From Halapricum hydrolyticum (GTDB lineage: Archaea; Halobacteriota; Halobacteria; Halobacteriales; Haloarculaceae), in contig JAOPKD010000001.1 of NCBI GenBank assembly GCA_025517565.1, positions 62,001 through 126,000 on the forward strand: a stretch of 64,000 bases of DNA, given 5' to 3'. The notes below the pieces were generated by a model. It did no database searches and was not told the DNA's origin. It worked only from the letters and a program-made list of their open reading frames with translations. Position numbers and translations under genes: made by a program. Shown here piece after piece: positions 24,357 to 32,519 of this stretch (positions are counted from its first letter, which is position 1; every line of letters begins with the position of its first letter).

Positions 24357-26642
24357 TCAGTCGTCGTCCAGCACGCCCCGCGCGACAGCCATGTCGTCGA
24401 CGCTGGGGTCGTCAGCCGAGCTGCGGAGGACGAACCGCTTTCTGAGCAGATCGGCCACGTAGACGACGGTCCCCAGGATGAGCAGCGTGTCGCCGGGCAG
24501 TCGAGCCCAGAACAGCGTCTGCACGACGTCCTGGTTGTAGAACGCCAGACTCCGGGAGAGTGCGTAGCTCTCGGTGAACGCGGCGTCGAGCTGGAGGAAG
24601 CCGACCGGGAGCACCGAGACGAACACCATCAGCGCCAGGCCGACGTTCCACAGCCAGAACGACGCTCGAAGCCAGGACGCGTCCCAGCGTTCGGGTTCGA
24701 TCGCGATCTGGAGCATGTACGCGACCATTCCCAGCGCGAGGAAGCCAAAGGCACCGAACATCGCCGCGTGGGCGTGTCCGACGGTGAGATACGTCCCGTG
24801 CTCGTAGTAGTTGATCAGCGGGAGGTTGATGAAGAAACCGAGGACGCCCGCACCGACGAAGTTCCAGACGCCGCTGGCGACGATGAACATGAACGGCAGT
24901 TTGTAGGGGAACGACCCGGTCTCGGTCATCGCCCGATACTGTCCCAGCGCCTCGTAGAGGATGAACACCAGCGGAATCAACTCCAGCGTCGAGAAGACGC
25001 TCCCGATCGGGATCCACATGTCGGGCATCCCGATCCACCAGTAGTGATGCGAGACGCCGATGACGCCGGTGCCCATAACCAGCAGGGCCTGTAGCATGAC
25101 GGCCTTCTCGGCGCTACGTCTCGAGAGGAGGTTCATCGACACTAGCGTCAGCCCGACGATGGCGACGATGAAGAATTCGAAGGCACCTTCGACCCACATG
25201 TGGACAACCCACCAGCGCCAGAACTCGGTGACAGCGATGTTCGTCTCGGGCGTGAACAGGAAGCCGGCCGTGAACAGCAACGCGATGGACCCGCCGGCGT
25301 AGAGGATCATGTGAGCGAGCCCGTAGGGTGGTTCGCGGTCGAGCAGCGGCTTCAGCCCGCGAACGGACAGCGCCGCCCAGATGAGAAAGCCGGCCAGCAG
25401 ACCGAACTGCCAGACCTTCCCGACTTCGAGGTACTCCAGCCCCTCGTTGCCCAGCAGCCACCAGAGTTCGCCCGGCAGGTGGCCGTTGGCACCGAGCCAG
25501 ATCCCGGCCATGCCGCCGACCGTGACCACCACGATCGCTCCAAGCAGCCCGTCGACGAGCGTCGACTGGCGGTCGGGTTCGTGACCGGTCAAAAGCGGCG
25601 GCAGGAACAGTCCAGCACCGAGCCACGTCACGGCGATCCAGAGAATCCCCAGATCGATGTGCCAGGTCTTCGCGATGGCGAAGGGCAGCCACTGGAGGAT
25701 GTCGAACCCGAGCAACTCGCCGATACCGAAGAACGCGTCGCGCTCGATGTAGAAGTGTGCGAGCAACCCGCCGAGGAGCACCTGTCCCAGGAACAACACC
25801 GCGGCGATCGGGATAAACCGCAACGCCGAGCGCTGGCTGGGGAAGACGCTCACGTCGCCCGGTTCCGGGACGGAGATGTCTGTCGCAGACGGTTCAGGTA
25901 GGTCGACCGACTTGTACAGCCAGATCGCGAACCCAGCCCCGGCGACCAGCAGCACCATTGCGATGACGCTCCAGAGCATCGCTGAGCCGGTAGCGTCGTT
26001 GCCGGCGCCGGGCGCGTAGGGCCACTCGTTCGTGTAGGAGTTCTCGCCGTCCGGGCGGTCAGTGTGAGAGAACCACGCCGTCCATAGTGCAAAATCCGCG
26101 AACTGACGGGCCCCCGCCTCCGAATCGATCATCTCCGAGGGAATCCCGCGTTCGGAACTCCCCTCGTGATACCGCTCGACGTACACCTCCTGGATCTGTT
26201 CGTGTGCGTATCGCTCCGCCGGCGAGTACTCGATGTCGCCGCCGTCGTAGCCGCTATCCAGGTCCTGTTTGACCACTTCGGCGATGGCAGCCTGCCGGTC
26301 GGACGGCAGCGATTCGTACCCGACGTCGAATCGCTCACGCGCGTAATAATCGCGCATGTGCGCTGTCTTTAAATCCAGCGTATCTGCAGTGTAGTCGACC
26401 CCGTAGTAGGCACCGTTGCCGAGGATCGATCCGTGGTTCATCAGACCGTGCTGCTGGAACTGCTCCTTTCCGTCTCTGATCTCCTCTTCCGTGACGACCG
26501 TCTGGCCGTCGGGGCCGGTGATCTGTTCGGGGATCGGCGGTGCTTCCTGATAGGCGAAGAACGCACCGGCACCCATCACGACCAGATTGAACACGAACGC
26601 AATGACGATCACGATCGCGATTGTCTTTCGTCGAAGCTCCAT
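24357..26642 (-). CDS. norB: Quinol-dependent nitric oxide reductase (qNor)
   Basis: A 761-residue single-subunit NO reductase. The extended N-terminal part has a membrane anchor and an outside domain (FQQHGLMNHGSILGNGAYYG) replacing NorC. About twelve further helices follow, with histidine ligands and the characteristic glutamate segment HMWVEGAFEFFIVA and GHAHAAMFGAFGFLALG. It reduces two NO to N2O using quinol. The ATG at 26642 is chosen; a GTG at 26648 would add two residues. A TATA-like box (TATATTT, about 26664-26672) and a palindrome (26707-26718) lie upstream, consistent with anaerobic induction. Confidence 0.93.
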   Translation of the reverse strand: MELRRKTIAIVIVIAFVFNLVVMGAGAFFAYQEAPPIPEQITGPDGQTVVTEEEIRDGKEQFQQHGLMNHGSILGNGAYYGVDYTADTLDLKTAHMRDYYARERFDVGYESLPSDRQAAIAEVVKQDLDSGYDGGDIEYSPAERYAHEQIQEVYVERYHEGSSERGIPSEMIDSEAGARQFADFALWTAWFSHTDRPDGENSYTNEWPYAPGAGNDATGSAMLWSVIAMVLLVAGAGFAIWLYKSVDLPEPSATDISVPEPGDVSVFPSQRSALRFIPIAAVLFLGQVLLGGLLAHFYIERDAFFGIGELLGFDILQWLPFAIAKTWHIDLGILWIAVTWLGAGLFLPPLLTGHEPDRQSTLVDGLLGAIVVVTVGGMAGIWLGANGHLPGELWWLLGNEGLEYLEVGKVWQFGLLAGFLIWAALSVRGLKPLLDREPPYGLAHMILYAGGSIALLFTAGFLFTPETNIAVTEFWRWWVVHMWVEGAFEFFIVAIVGLTLVSMNLLSRRSAEKAVMLQALLVMGTGVIGVSHHYWWIGMPDMWIPIGSVFSTLELIPLVFILYEALGQYRAMTETGSFPYKLPFMFIVASGVWNFVGAGVLGFFINLPLINYYEHGTYLTVGHAHAAMFGAFGFLALGMVAYMLQIAIEPERWDASWLRASFWLWNVGLALMVFVSVLPVGFLQLDAAFTESYALSRSLAFYNQDVVQTLFWARLPGDTLLILGTVVYVADLLRKRFVLRSSADDPSVDDMAVARGVLDDD

Positions 26643-26706
26643 GTGCACCCTTTTGATAACCCCAAATATAGGGGGAACTGGCGTTCCCAGCCGCCTGGAG
26701 TGCGGG

Positions 26707-26718
26707 GGAATATATTCG
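26707..26718. promoter_or_regulatory. Denitrification palindrome GGAATATATTCG (qnor)
   Basis: Eleven of twelve bases match the nirK site. It is centred about 70 nt before the qnor ATG and about 44 nt before the TATA-like box at 26664-26672, a little further than at other genes. Confidence 0.45.
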
Positions 26719-26866
26719 ACCGGCTTTCTTTTGCTTCCTGCAGGTAGCCGCTCGCTCGAATCGCAATCGTTCCCAATACGTTAAGGAATAATGACAGGTT
26801 GTTTCGATCACATCGAGCGGATATGAGCATCAAGTATCGGTCCAGCGTGCGCTCACGTCAGCAACG

Positions 26867-27178
26867 GTGGTAACGACAGTCGAGGTCAAGTGCACCGGCC
26901 ACGTTCGGTCGGCAGTCGGCAAGGGGAGTTTCGAGTACACGTTCGACGGATCGTCGGTTCGGGAGTTTCTCAACGCCGTCGAGGAGTACGACGTCGCCGA
27001 CATGCTCATCGGCGAGACGGAGGCCGACGCGACCGCACGCGGATGGGCACCCCTGGAAGGGGATCCGCCCGAGACGTGGAACAAGAACCCGGAGGGCGAA
27101 CAGACCAGGGCGTTCGCCCGCGTCGCCGTCAACGGCCGGTTCAATCAGGGCGGACGGGCAACAGTCAACTTGCCCTGA
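26867..27178 (+). pseudogene. MoaD/ThiS-like pterin-cluster protein, N-terminal part (split gene)
   Basis: From the GTG at 26867 the frame gives a beta-grasp start (VEVKCTGHVRSAVG, FEYTFDGSSVREFLNAVEEY) and the strand FARVAVNGRFN. After Asn (about 27151) the sequence changes to a mobile-element-like tail and stops at 27178. The expected beta-grasp ending is found at 27308-27394, on the other side of about 156 foreign bases. MoaD-like genes of this kind occur in haloarchaeal denitrification clusters and are thought to relate to pterin or sulfur chemistry. As it stands the gene is probably inactive or makes a truncated protein. There is no clear copy of the palindrome upstream. Confidence 0.6.
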
Positions 27179-27307
27179 AGTCGGGGACTGTGACGCCGAA
27201 CCGAGGATTTGTCTCGTACTCTGCTCTAGAGTCAGAGGCGGAGTCCACCGACAAGCCCCACCCTCAACGAGCGAGGTCGTCGGACCGAGCGAAGTAGGGT
27301 GGGGTAG
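27152..27307 (+). mobile_element. IS200/IS605-type right-end remnant inside the MoaD-like gene
   Basis: About 156 bases separate the two halves of the beta-grasp gene. They include an open frame reading SGTVTPNRGFVSYS ... ESTDKPHPQ, which resembles transposase tails, and a long hairpin CCCCACCCT (27256-27264 region) pairing with AGGGTGGGG (27296-27304 region) round a 31-base loop. Hairpins like this end haloarchaeal IS605-family elements. No intact transposase is present, so it is a solo end left after decay. Confidence 0.45.
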
Positions 27308-27394
27308 TTGACCGAACATCTCGACGGGCTCGATACGGAACTCGAGGACTGCGACCGGGTGGCACTGATGTATCCGTTCGTGTTTTGTTTCTAG
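27308..27394 (+). pseudogene. MoaD/ThiS-like protein, detached C-terminal part
   Basis: The frame from 27308 reads LTEHLDGLDTELEDCDRVAL then MYPFVFCF and a TAG at 27392-27394. The D-C-D-x-V-A-L-x-x-P pattern matches the last strand of MoaD-type beta-grasp proteins (DGDEVALLPP), but with no Gly-Gly end. It has no start codon or promoter of its own and fits exactly after the VAVNGRFN strand of the fragment at 26867. I read it as the severed end of that gene. Confidence 0.55.
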
Positions 27395-27450
27395 CGGAGC
27401 GTCCCGACGGCGACGAGACGGTTGTACGCGTGGACTTTTCTGTCCTCGGC

Positions 27451-27462
27451 CGAACGTCATCG
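27451..27462. promoter_or_regulatory. Degenerate denitrification site CGAACGTCATCG
   Basis: One intact half (CGAACGT) and two mismatches in the other. It is centred 44.5 nt before the ATG at 27501 and just before the TATA-like GTAAATATAC (27464-27473). Position more than sequence supports it. Confidence 0.35.
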
Positions 27463-27500
27463 GGTAAATATACAGGTGCGGGACGGCCGTCAGTGCGTCT

Positions 27501-27737
27501 ATGAGTTCAGACACGACAGAGACAGCGGACGAGCGACTCGACGTGCGGAACATCGATGGCGAGCCGTTCGGAGACATCATGGCCGCACTGGGCAGTCTCC
27601 CCGAGGGAGAAACGCTGTTGTTGATCAATAGCTTCGAGCCGGAACCGCTCTACGACGTCATCGAGAGTCGCGGGTTCACCTACGAGGCGACCGAAGTCGG
27701 ATCCGACGAGTGGCACATCGAGATCGAACACGCGTAG
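27501..27737 (+). CDS. DUF2249-domain protein
   Basis: A 78-residue protein: RLDVRNIDGEPFGDIMAAL, then TLLLINSFEPEPLYDVIESR and a final strand. This is the DUF2249 pattern, shared with the gene at 17683 and the end of the Mrp protein. The ATG has a TATA-like box about 30 nt before it and a degenerate palindrome at the standard position. Members of this family are often near NO reductase and nitrite reductase. Their molecular role is not established; a part in Fe-S or copper repair has been suggested by context only. Confidence 0.75.
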   Translation: MSSDTTETADERLDVRNIDGEPFGDIMAALGSLPEGETLLLINSFEPEPLYDVIESRGFTYEATEVGSDEWHIEIEHA

Positions 27738-27782
27738 CTGTTCTCGACCGGCCTCGCGAGAGAAGACACCTCTCGGCCACCA

Positions 27783-28442
27783 TCAGGCCGGTTTCTTCCG
27801 CGCCGTATAGTCCGAAGACGGATCACGCTGGAAGTGCTTGACGATGTGTTCCTCCGCCCGGTGGAGAATGTCGCTACAGGTCGATTTCGCCATGTTCAGC
27901 CTCTCAGCCAGATCTTCCTGGGTACAGTCGCGCGGCGAGTCGTAGTATCCGGCGTCGATGGCGGCCTGGACGACCTCCTGCTGGCGCTCGGTCAGAACGC
28001 GTTCGAACTGGGCACTGTCCCAGACGTGATTGACGACGTACTGGAGTTCCGAGCGATCGAGTTCCGAACCGAGCTCGGACAGTCTGTGTCGCGTCGTCGT
28101 CAGCGTCCACTCGACCTCGCCACCGACGATGTCGAACGGCGTTTCGATCGGGATGCCGGTCCGTTCGAGCAATCGCAAGAGCACGGGTTCATCCGCCTCG
28201 ATCTGGACCAGCGCTCGGCCTTGCCCGCTCTGAAGCGGCGTCACCGAGTGAACAGGGTCGTGCGTCTCCATCTCGCTGACGACAGTCTCGATGTCGTCGG
28301 CGCTGATCTCGACGAGCCCGACTCCGAGTTCGTCGGCGGAACGGACCGACCGGACGCGGAACCGCGCCTCGGGAAACTCGCGCGAGACAGTACCGATCCA
28401 CACTCGCTCCGGCACAGTCAGTGTCAACGACGCTCGGACCAT
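27783..28442 (-). CDS. Bacterio-opsin-activator type HTH-10 regulator under an iron box
   Basis: A 219-residue regulator. The first 150 residues form the Bat-like sensor half with no cysteine cluster, unlike NarO. The end carries the HTH (VLTERQQEVVQAAIDAGYYD, DLAERLNMAKSTCSDILHRA). It lies between the DUF2249 and halocyanin genes. A TTAGG-TCAG-CCTAA palindrome lies 1 nt before its ATG, so it is probably repressed by a DtxR-like iron regulator when iron is plentiful. Its targets are unknown; nearby halocyanin and nirK are candidates. DmsR-like or other Bat-family roles cannot be separated by sequence. Confidence 0.8.
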   Translation of the reverse strand: MVRASLTLTVPERVWIGTVSREFPEARFRVRSVRSADELGVGLVEISADDIETVVSEMETHDPVHSVTPLQSGQGRALVQIEADEPVLLRLLERTGIPIETPFDIVGGEVEWTLTTTRHRLSELGSELDRSELQYVVNHVWDSAQFERVLTERQQEVVQAAIDAGYYDSPRDCTQEDLAERLNMAKSTCSDILHRAEEHIVKHFQRDPSSDYTARKKPA

Positions 28443-28443
28443 A

Positions 28444-28457
28444 TTAGGTCAGCCTAA
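28444..28457. promoter_or_regulatory. DtxR/Idr-type iron box TTAGGTCAGCCTAA
   Basis: Palindrome with arms TTAGG and CCTAA directly before the HTH-10 start at 28442. The same type of sequence occurs at the iron ABC transporter genes (54651, 55869, 56789). In haloarchaea and other archaea such boxes bind DtxR-family iron repressors. Confidence 0.6.
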
Positions 28458-28538
28458 ACCTTTTCAGGACTTAAACCTGCTTCCGAACATCTCCGGGGCG
28501 GTTGCACGCACAGACGACTGTTACGACGAACCGTCTGT

Positions 28539-28550
28539 CGCATATATTCG
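28539..28550. promoter_or_regulatory. Denitrification palindrome CGCATATATTCG (halocyanin)
   Basis: Eleven of twelve bases match the nirK site, centred 45.5 nt before the halocyanin ATG at 28590. That is the nirK spacing to the base. Confidence 0.5.
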
Positions 28551-28589
28551 CCTCAAACGCTTTCTCTGTCGGGACGTTCGTTCGTCTCG

Positions 28590-29024
28590 ATGCCTGAGAA
28601 ACGGACTCTGCTCAGTCGACGCGCTGTACTGGCTGCTACCGGCGGAGGCGTGAGTGTCGCGCTCGCGGGTTGCAGCACCGACGACAGGAGTTCACAGCCC
28701 GATGAAGACGACACCACTGTGGTCGTCGGCCCGAACGGATCGCTCGCCTTCGAGCCGACCGACATCACAGTTTCCGTCGGCGAGACGATCACCTGGACGT
28801 TCGAGAGCGATAGCCACAACGTCAGTGCATGGCCGGCTATGCACGATCGGATCTCGATCCCTGGCGATGCGACCGGGTTCGGGACGATGCAGCAGGACGG
28901 CGATCCGTACGAAACGGTGCCGAGCGGCGAGACGTTCGAGCACACGTTCGACGAACCCGGCGAGTACACCTACGTGTGCGTTCCACACGCCGCGAGTATG
29001 GTCGGAACTGTCACCGTAGAGTAA
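28590..29024 (+). CDS. Halocyanin (blue copper lipoprotein)
   Basis: A 144-residue plastocyanin-like protein. The signal (SRRAVLAATGGGVSVALAGC) has twin arginines and a lipobox ending in Cys28, so it is anchored outside by lipid. Type 1 copper ligands are the His of SDSHNVSAW and the Cys, His and Met of YVCVPHAASM. It faces away from nirK across a short convergent gap, and shares the palindrome type, so it is the likely electron donor to NirK. Confidence 0.92.
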   Translation: MPEKRTLLSRRAVLAATGGGVSVALAGCSTDDRSSQPDEDDTTVVVGPNGSLAFEPTDITVSVGETITWTFESDSHNVSAWPAMHDRISIPGDATGFGTMQQDGDPYETVPSGETFEHTFDEPGEYTYVCVPHAASMVGTVTVE

Positions 29025-29054
29025 CGCTCCGCCAGTCGCTGGCCTGGCTGTCGA

Positions 29055-30128
29055 TCATGCCGGGTCCGGATCGAAAATATCCAGCCGGGGCTCGCCGTCG
29101 GCTTCGATGACCGCCGAAAACCCCTTGCGCGCGACTCGCGAGAGCGCGTGATCGACGAGTTTCACCGGCCCCGGAACCGAGAACTGGAGCGTCGTAATCG
29201 CGCTCGAACCGGGCATGACCGGCGTCGTCTGGACGTTTTGCTGGGGCTGTGCGCCGATCGCACCCTGCGGACGGACCGCGTCCCAGACGCTGCCGATCGG
29301 ATGGAAACTCGACGTGAGGTTCGGCCCACCGTTGACGAAGAAGACTCGCGCCGTGTCACCGACGTCGACGGATACGGGACCGTAGCCGTCCTCGGTAATC
29401 GCGTATTTCTCGCCGTTTGCGAGGACGTACGTCGGGTTTTCGTCCGCCATCGCGTCCATGTCGAAGTCGTGGTGACCCGCCTGACCGGCGTTGCCGGTCG
29501 TGTACAGTTCGTGCTGACCGAAGTAGAACTCGTGATCGACCGCCGGGAGGCCGTCCTGCGGTTCGACGAGGATCAACCCGAACATTCCCGAGGAGATGTG
29601 GTAATCCAGATCCGGCACGGCACAGTGGTAGATGAACGCGCCGGGATAGGTGGCTTTGAATCGGAACCGTTCGGTCTCGCCGGGGGCGACCATCGACGCC
29701 GCTGCCCCGCCGCCGGGCCCGCGCACCGCGTGCAGGTCGATGTTGTGCGGCATGAGGTTGTCCTCGTGACTGGTGATCGTGAGATCGACCGTGTCCCCCC
29801 GGCGGACGCGGATCAACGGCCCGGGAATCCGGCCGTCGAAGGTCATGGCAGTGTAAGTCACGTCCGGCTCGATCTCGGCGACGAGTTCTCGCGTTTCCAG
29901 TTCGACCTCGACGGTCGCCGGCGACGAGCGATCAATGGGGTCTGGCACCTCGGTCGGGTCGGCCGCGATGCGGTCGATGTCGGGCGACTGCGGGTCGTCC
30001 ACAGAGGGTTCTGTCGGCGTCGCGGGTCCGTCGTCCGAGAGTGTCGCACACCCGGCGAGCGAACCTGCTGCACCGACTCCGAGCGCCTGCAAGACCCGAC
30101 GACGGGTAATCTCGGGTACGGTTGTCAT
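29055..30128 (-). CDS. nirK: Copper-containing nitrite reductase NirK
   Basis: A 357-residue two-cupredoxin enzyme. The start has a Tat signal with lipobox (TRRRVLQALGVGAAGSLAGC). Copper ligands: MPHNIDLHAV (His for type 1 and type 2), GAFIYHCAVPDLDYHISSGM (type 2 His, then type 1 Cys, His and Met) and the second-domain His in SSFHPIGSVWD. It reduces nitrite to NO outside the membrane. The ATG at 30128 is preferred over a GTG at 30152 because it leaves a palindrome (30168-30179) and a TATA-like GTGTATGC in normal positions. The gene ends 30 nt from the halocyanin stop. Confidence 0.95.
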   Translation of the reverse strand: MTTVPEITRRRVLQALGVGAAGSLAGCATLSDDGPATPTEPSVDDPQSPDIDRIAADPTEVPDPIDRSSPATVEVELETRELVAEIEPDVTYTAMTFDGRIPGPLIRVRRGDTVDLTITSHEDNLMPHNIDLHAVRGPGGGAAASMVAPGETERFRFKATYPGAFIYHCAVPDLDYHISSGMFGLILVEPQDGLPAVDHEFYFGQHELYTTGNAGQAGHHDFDMDAMADENPTYVLANGEKYAITEDGYGPVSVDVGDTARVFFVNGGPNLTSSFHPIGSVWDAVRPQGAIGAQPQQNVQTTPVMPGSSAITTLQFSVPGPVKLVDHALSRVARKGFSAVIEADGEPRLDIFDPDPA

Positions 30129-30167
30129 CGGTCGACCTAGACGGTCTCGCACGCATACACTTCACTG

Positions 30168-30179
30168 CGAATATATTCG
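30168..30179. promoter_or_regulatory. Denitrification palindrome CGAATATATTCG (nirK)
   Basis: A perfect 12-bp palindrome centred 45.5 nt before the nirK ATG and about 17 nt before the TATA-like box. It is the best example of the shared site in this window. Confidence 0.6.
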
Positions 30180-30295
30180 TGATGGTCGTTCACACTCACC
30201 ATGCCAGGGATACTGGTGTCAATATACGGTAGGTCTCGAATAGCCGACAGCACGAGACCCGACGGCATTTATTCTCGGGCGCGCAACTTCCGATA

Positions 30296-30820
30296 ATGGC
30301 TGAATTCGCGTCCGAAGTAACGATCGACGACATCGTCGTCCGGGATACGGACGTTTCTCGGGCCGTCGAAGAACCGCTCCGGGCGATGATTCTCGACATG
30401 CTCGCCGAGCAGGCGATGTCGATCGATCAGCTTCACGAATCGCTGACCGAACGGGGATACGATCGAACCGAGAACACGGTGCGCCATCACGTCAACGAAC
30501 TCAGAGATGCCGGGCTGGTCGAGATCGCACGGCTCGAAGAGGGCCGTGGCGGGACGAAGAAGTTCTACGAGGCCAATACGATCGTCCTCTCGTATGCGCT
30601 GCCGGACGACAGGGAGGCCGACATCGAACGGATGGTCGAGTCGATACAGCCGGGGGTCGCCGCGATCCTCGACCAGCTAGCGGACGAGTACGGTGCGGAC
30701 ATTGATGCCATCGCCGGCGAGATGGCTCCCTGTGAGCACTGCGGAACCCAGAAGTACGAGCCATACGTTATGCTGACTGTCCTCAGAAGGGCGTTCGTCC
30801 GGTCGATGTCTAACGGGTAG
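30296..30820 (+). CDS. Winged-helix regulator with C-terminal CxxC
   Basis: A 174-residue protein. Residues 20-95 form an ArsR-like winged helix (MILDMLAEQAMSIDQLHESL, TENTVRHHVNELRDAGLVEI). The C-terminal part is helical with CEHCG near residue 145, which could bind metal or sense redox. A TATA-like ATTTATTC lies 27 nt before the ATG, so it is leaderless. It is divergent from nirK and may regulate nirK or sense copper, but no palindrome of the shared type precedes it. Confidence 0.8.
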   Translation: MAEFASEVTIDDIVVRDTDVSRAVEEPLRAMILDMLAEQAMSIDQLHESLTERGYDRTENTVRHHVNELRDAGLVEIARLEEGRGGTKKFYEANTIVLSYALPDDREADIERMVESIQPGVAAILDQLADEYGADIDAIAGEMAPCEHCGTQKYEPYVMLTVLRRAFVRSMSNG

Positions 30821-30916
30821 CTCGGGCAGTATTGCGCGCTTCTGCATTGTCGGCCCGGGTGGATCGCTGGCGACGAACTCGTCGGGCTTTTCAGCGCCAG
30901 CGACGAACGACCGTCG

Positions 30917-31600
30917 ATGAGTCTCTTCGAGGTCGTCGCAACCGCGGGCGCGGGCGTCGTCTTCGGGCTCGCGCTAGCCGCGCCGCCGGGGCCGATGAAC
31001 GCGGTCATCGCAGAAGAGAGCGTCGTCCGGGGGTGGCGAGCGGGCTTTACCGCCGGACTCGGCGCGATGGTCGCCGACGCGTGCTTTCTGGCACTGTCCC
31101 TGCTCGGTGCCGTGACGATCGTCCAGCGATCGCCCACGCTCAGGGGTGTGATGGTCGGGATCGGCGGACTGCTGTTGTGGTATTTCGCGTACGACGCCGT
31201 CCGCGACCTCTCTGTAACCTTCCAGAGCGAGGGGGCAGCGACGAACGGGCACGGCTTCCTGAAGGCGTTCACGCTCGCGATCACGAACCCCTATCAGATC
31301 GTCTTCTGGCTGACCGTGGGCGTCGGCCTGCTCGATTCGGGGCGGATCGACGTGCTCGCGACGGCGCTGTCGCCCGAGTCGCCCCTGGCCGGACACCTGA
31401 TCGTCCGGACTGGTACCCCGCTTTTGATCGCCGGACTCTTTGCTGGGATCGTCGTCTGGATTGTCTCGTTCCCGGCAGCGCTGGTCGCCGGCCGCGAGCG
31501 CGTCGACCGGTTCGCCCCGGCAGTTGCCACGCTCAGCGCGATCGCGTTCGCTGGCTTCGGCGTCCTGTTCGTTTTCGACGCCGCGAGCACGCTGCTCTGA
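30917..31600 (+). CDS. LysE-family exporter
   Basis: A 227-residue protein with six hydrophobic helices and the family signature PGPMNAVIAEESVVRGWRAG near the start, followed by GLGAMVADACFLAL. LysE/RhtB proteins export amino acids or their analogues. The substrate is not shown. A half-conserved ITNPYQIVFWLTVG segment in helix 4 is typical. It is the first gene after the denitrification cluster and converges on the HD gene. Confidence 0.8.
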   Translation: MSLFEVVATAGAGVVFGLALAAPPGPMNAVIAEESVVRGWRAGFTAGLGAMVADACFLALSLLGAVTIVQRSPTLRGVMVGIGGLLLWYFAYDAVRDLSVTFQSEGAATNGHGFLKAFTLAITNPYQIVFWLTVGVGLLDSGRIDVLATALSPESPLAGHLIVRTGTPLLIAGLFAGIVVWIVSFPAALVAGRERVDRFAPAVATLSAIAFAGFGVLFVFDAASTLL

Positions 31601-31642
31601 TCGGATCGCGTCGGGTATTCCGGCGGCCGGCCGCGACTGCGG

Positions 31643-32362
31643 CTACCGCTTTGCCGAGTCGGGTTCGTCGGCTCCCTGGAAGTCGCTCTCGTCGTCCATG
31701 TTCGCGACCTCGGCTTCGAGCCACTCCTTGAGCCACTTCACGCGCTTGATCCGGCGGTGGGCGACGCTCTCTGCGGCGTCGCTGTGGATGCGGTCGCGGG
31801 CGTCCCGACCGCGTTCGAGGACGCGCCCGACCATCTCCGCGGCGTCCATGTGCGTCCGGGATTCATATCCCATCCGCAACAGCAGCAGCGTCGCACCGTT
31901 GGCACCGATCTTGTCGAGGATGTCCGCCTCGATGAGACACTGCGTCTCCAGGGGCAGGTCCGTCACCTTGCCCTGGTAAGAGTGGTCGCGGACCGCGCTC
32001 ACGACCTGCTCGACGAACGACGGGGGATAGTCCCCGTGCGTCGTCAGATACTCCTTGGCGATCTTCGCGCCGGCTTCGGCGTGACGATCCTGCTCGGCTT
32101 CGAGCTTGGCGACATCGTGAAACAGCGCCGCCACCCGTGTCACGTCGATGTTCGCCCCTTCCTTTCGGGCGATCTCTCCGGCGAGATCAACGACGTTCAT
32201 GATGTGATTGAACCGATATTCCGCCGAGTGCCAGGGATACCACCGCATGCGCCCACCCTCGTCTTCGGTCTCGACACTGGCCGTAAGGTAGTCGCGGACG
32301 AACTCCTTCATCGCCTCGAATTCGGCGTCCGTCACCGGCGACTCCTTAATCTCGACACCCAC
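31643..32362 (-). CDS. HD-domain phosphohydrolase
   Basis: A 239-residue HD protein. Metal ligands are HSAEYRFNHIMNVVDLA (first His), ALFHDVAKLE (the HD pair) and AVRDHSYQGK plus EADILDKIG (later His and Asp). HD enzymes cut phosphate esters such as nucleotides or cyclic nucleotides. The acidic tail is disordered. Unlinked to its neighbours. Confidence 0.8.
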   Translation of the reverse strand: MGVEIKESPVTDAEFEAMKEFVRDYLTASVETEDEGGRMRWYPWHSAEYRFNHIMNVVDLAGEIARKEGANIDVTRVAALFHDVAKLEAEQDRHAEAGAKIAKEYLTTHGDYPPSFVEQVVSAVRDHSYQGKVTDLPLETQCLIEADILDKIGANGATLLLLRMGYESRTHMDAAEMVGRVLERGRDARDRIHSDAAESVAHRRIKRVKWLKEWLEAEVANMDDESDFQGADEPDSAKR

Positions 32363-32519
32363 AGGACCACCTCCCGACAGGACGTTCGTTGTTCATGTTA
32401 CATACAAAAAGGTCTGTTTGACTCTTTAGCGTTACGACACTCTTATGGCGTTCCGCGTCTCGAGCGCAGAATTCGCACGAGCGGCTGTCTTTTTAACGAA
32501 TGAGAGCGAATACCCCAGC

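Noticed and set aside
26823..26873. ATG at 26823 as the start of the MoaD-like gene
   Set aside because: It is in a different frame and meets a stop after 16 codons. The GTG at 26867 opens the beta-grasp frame.
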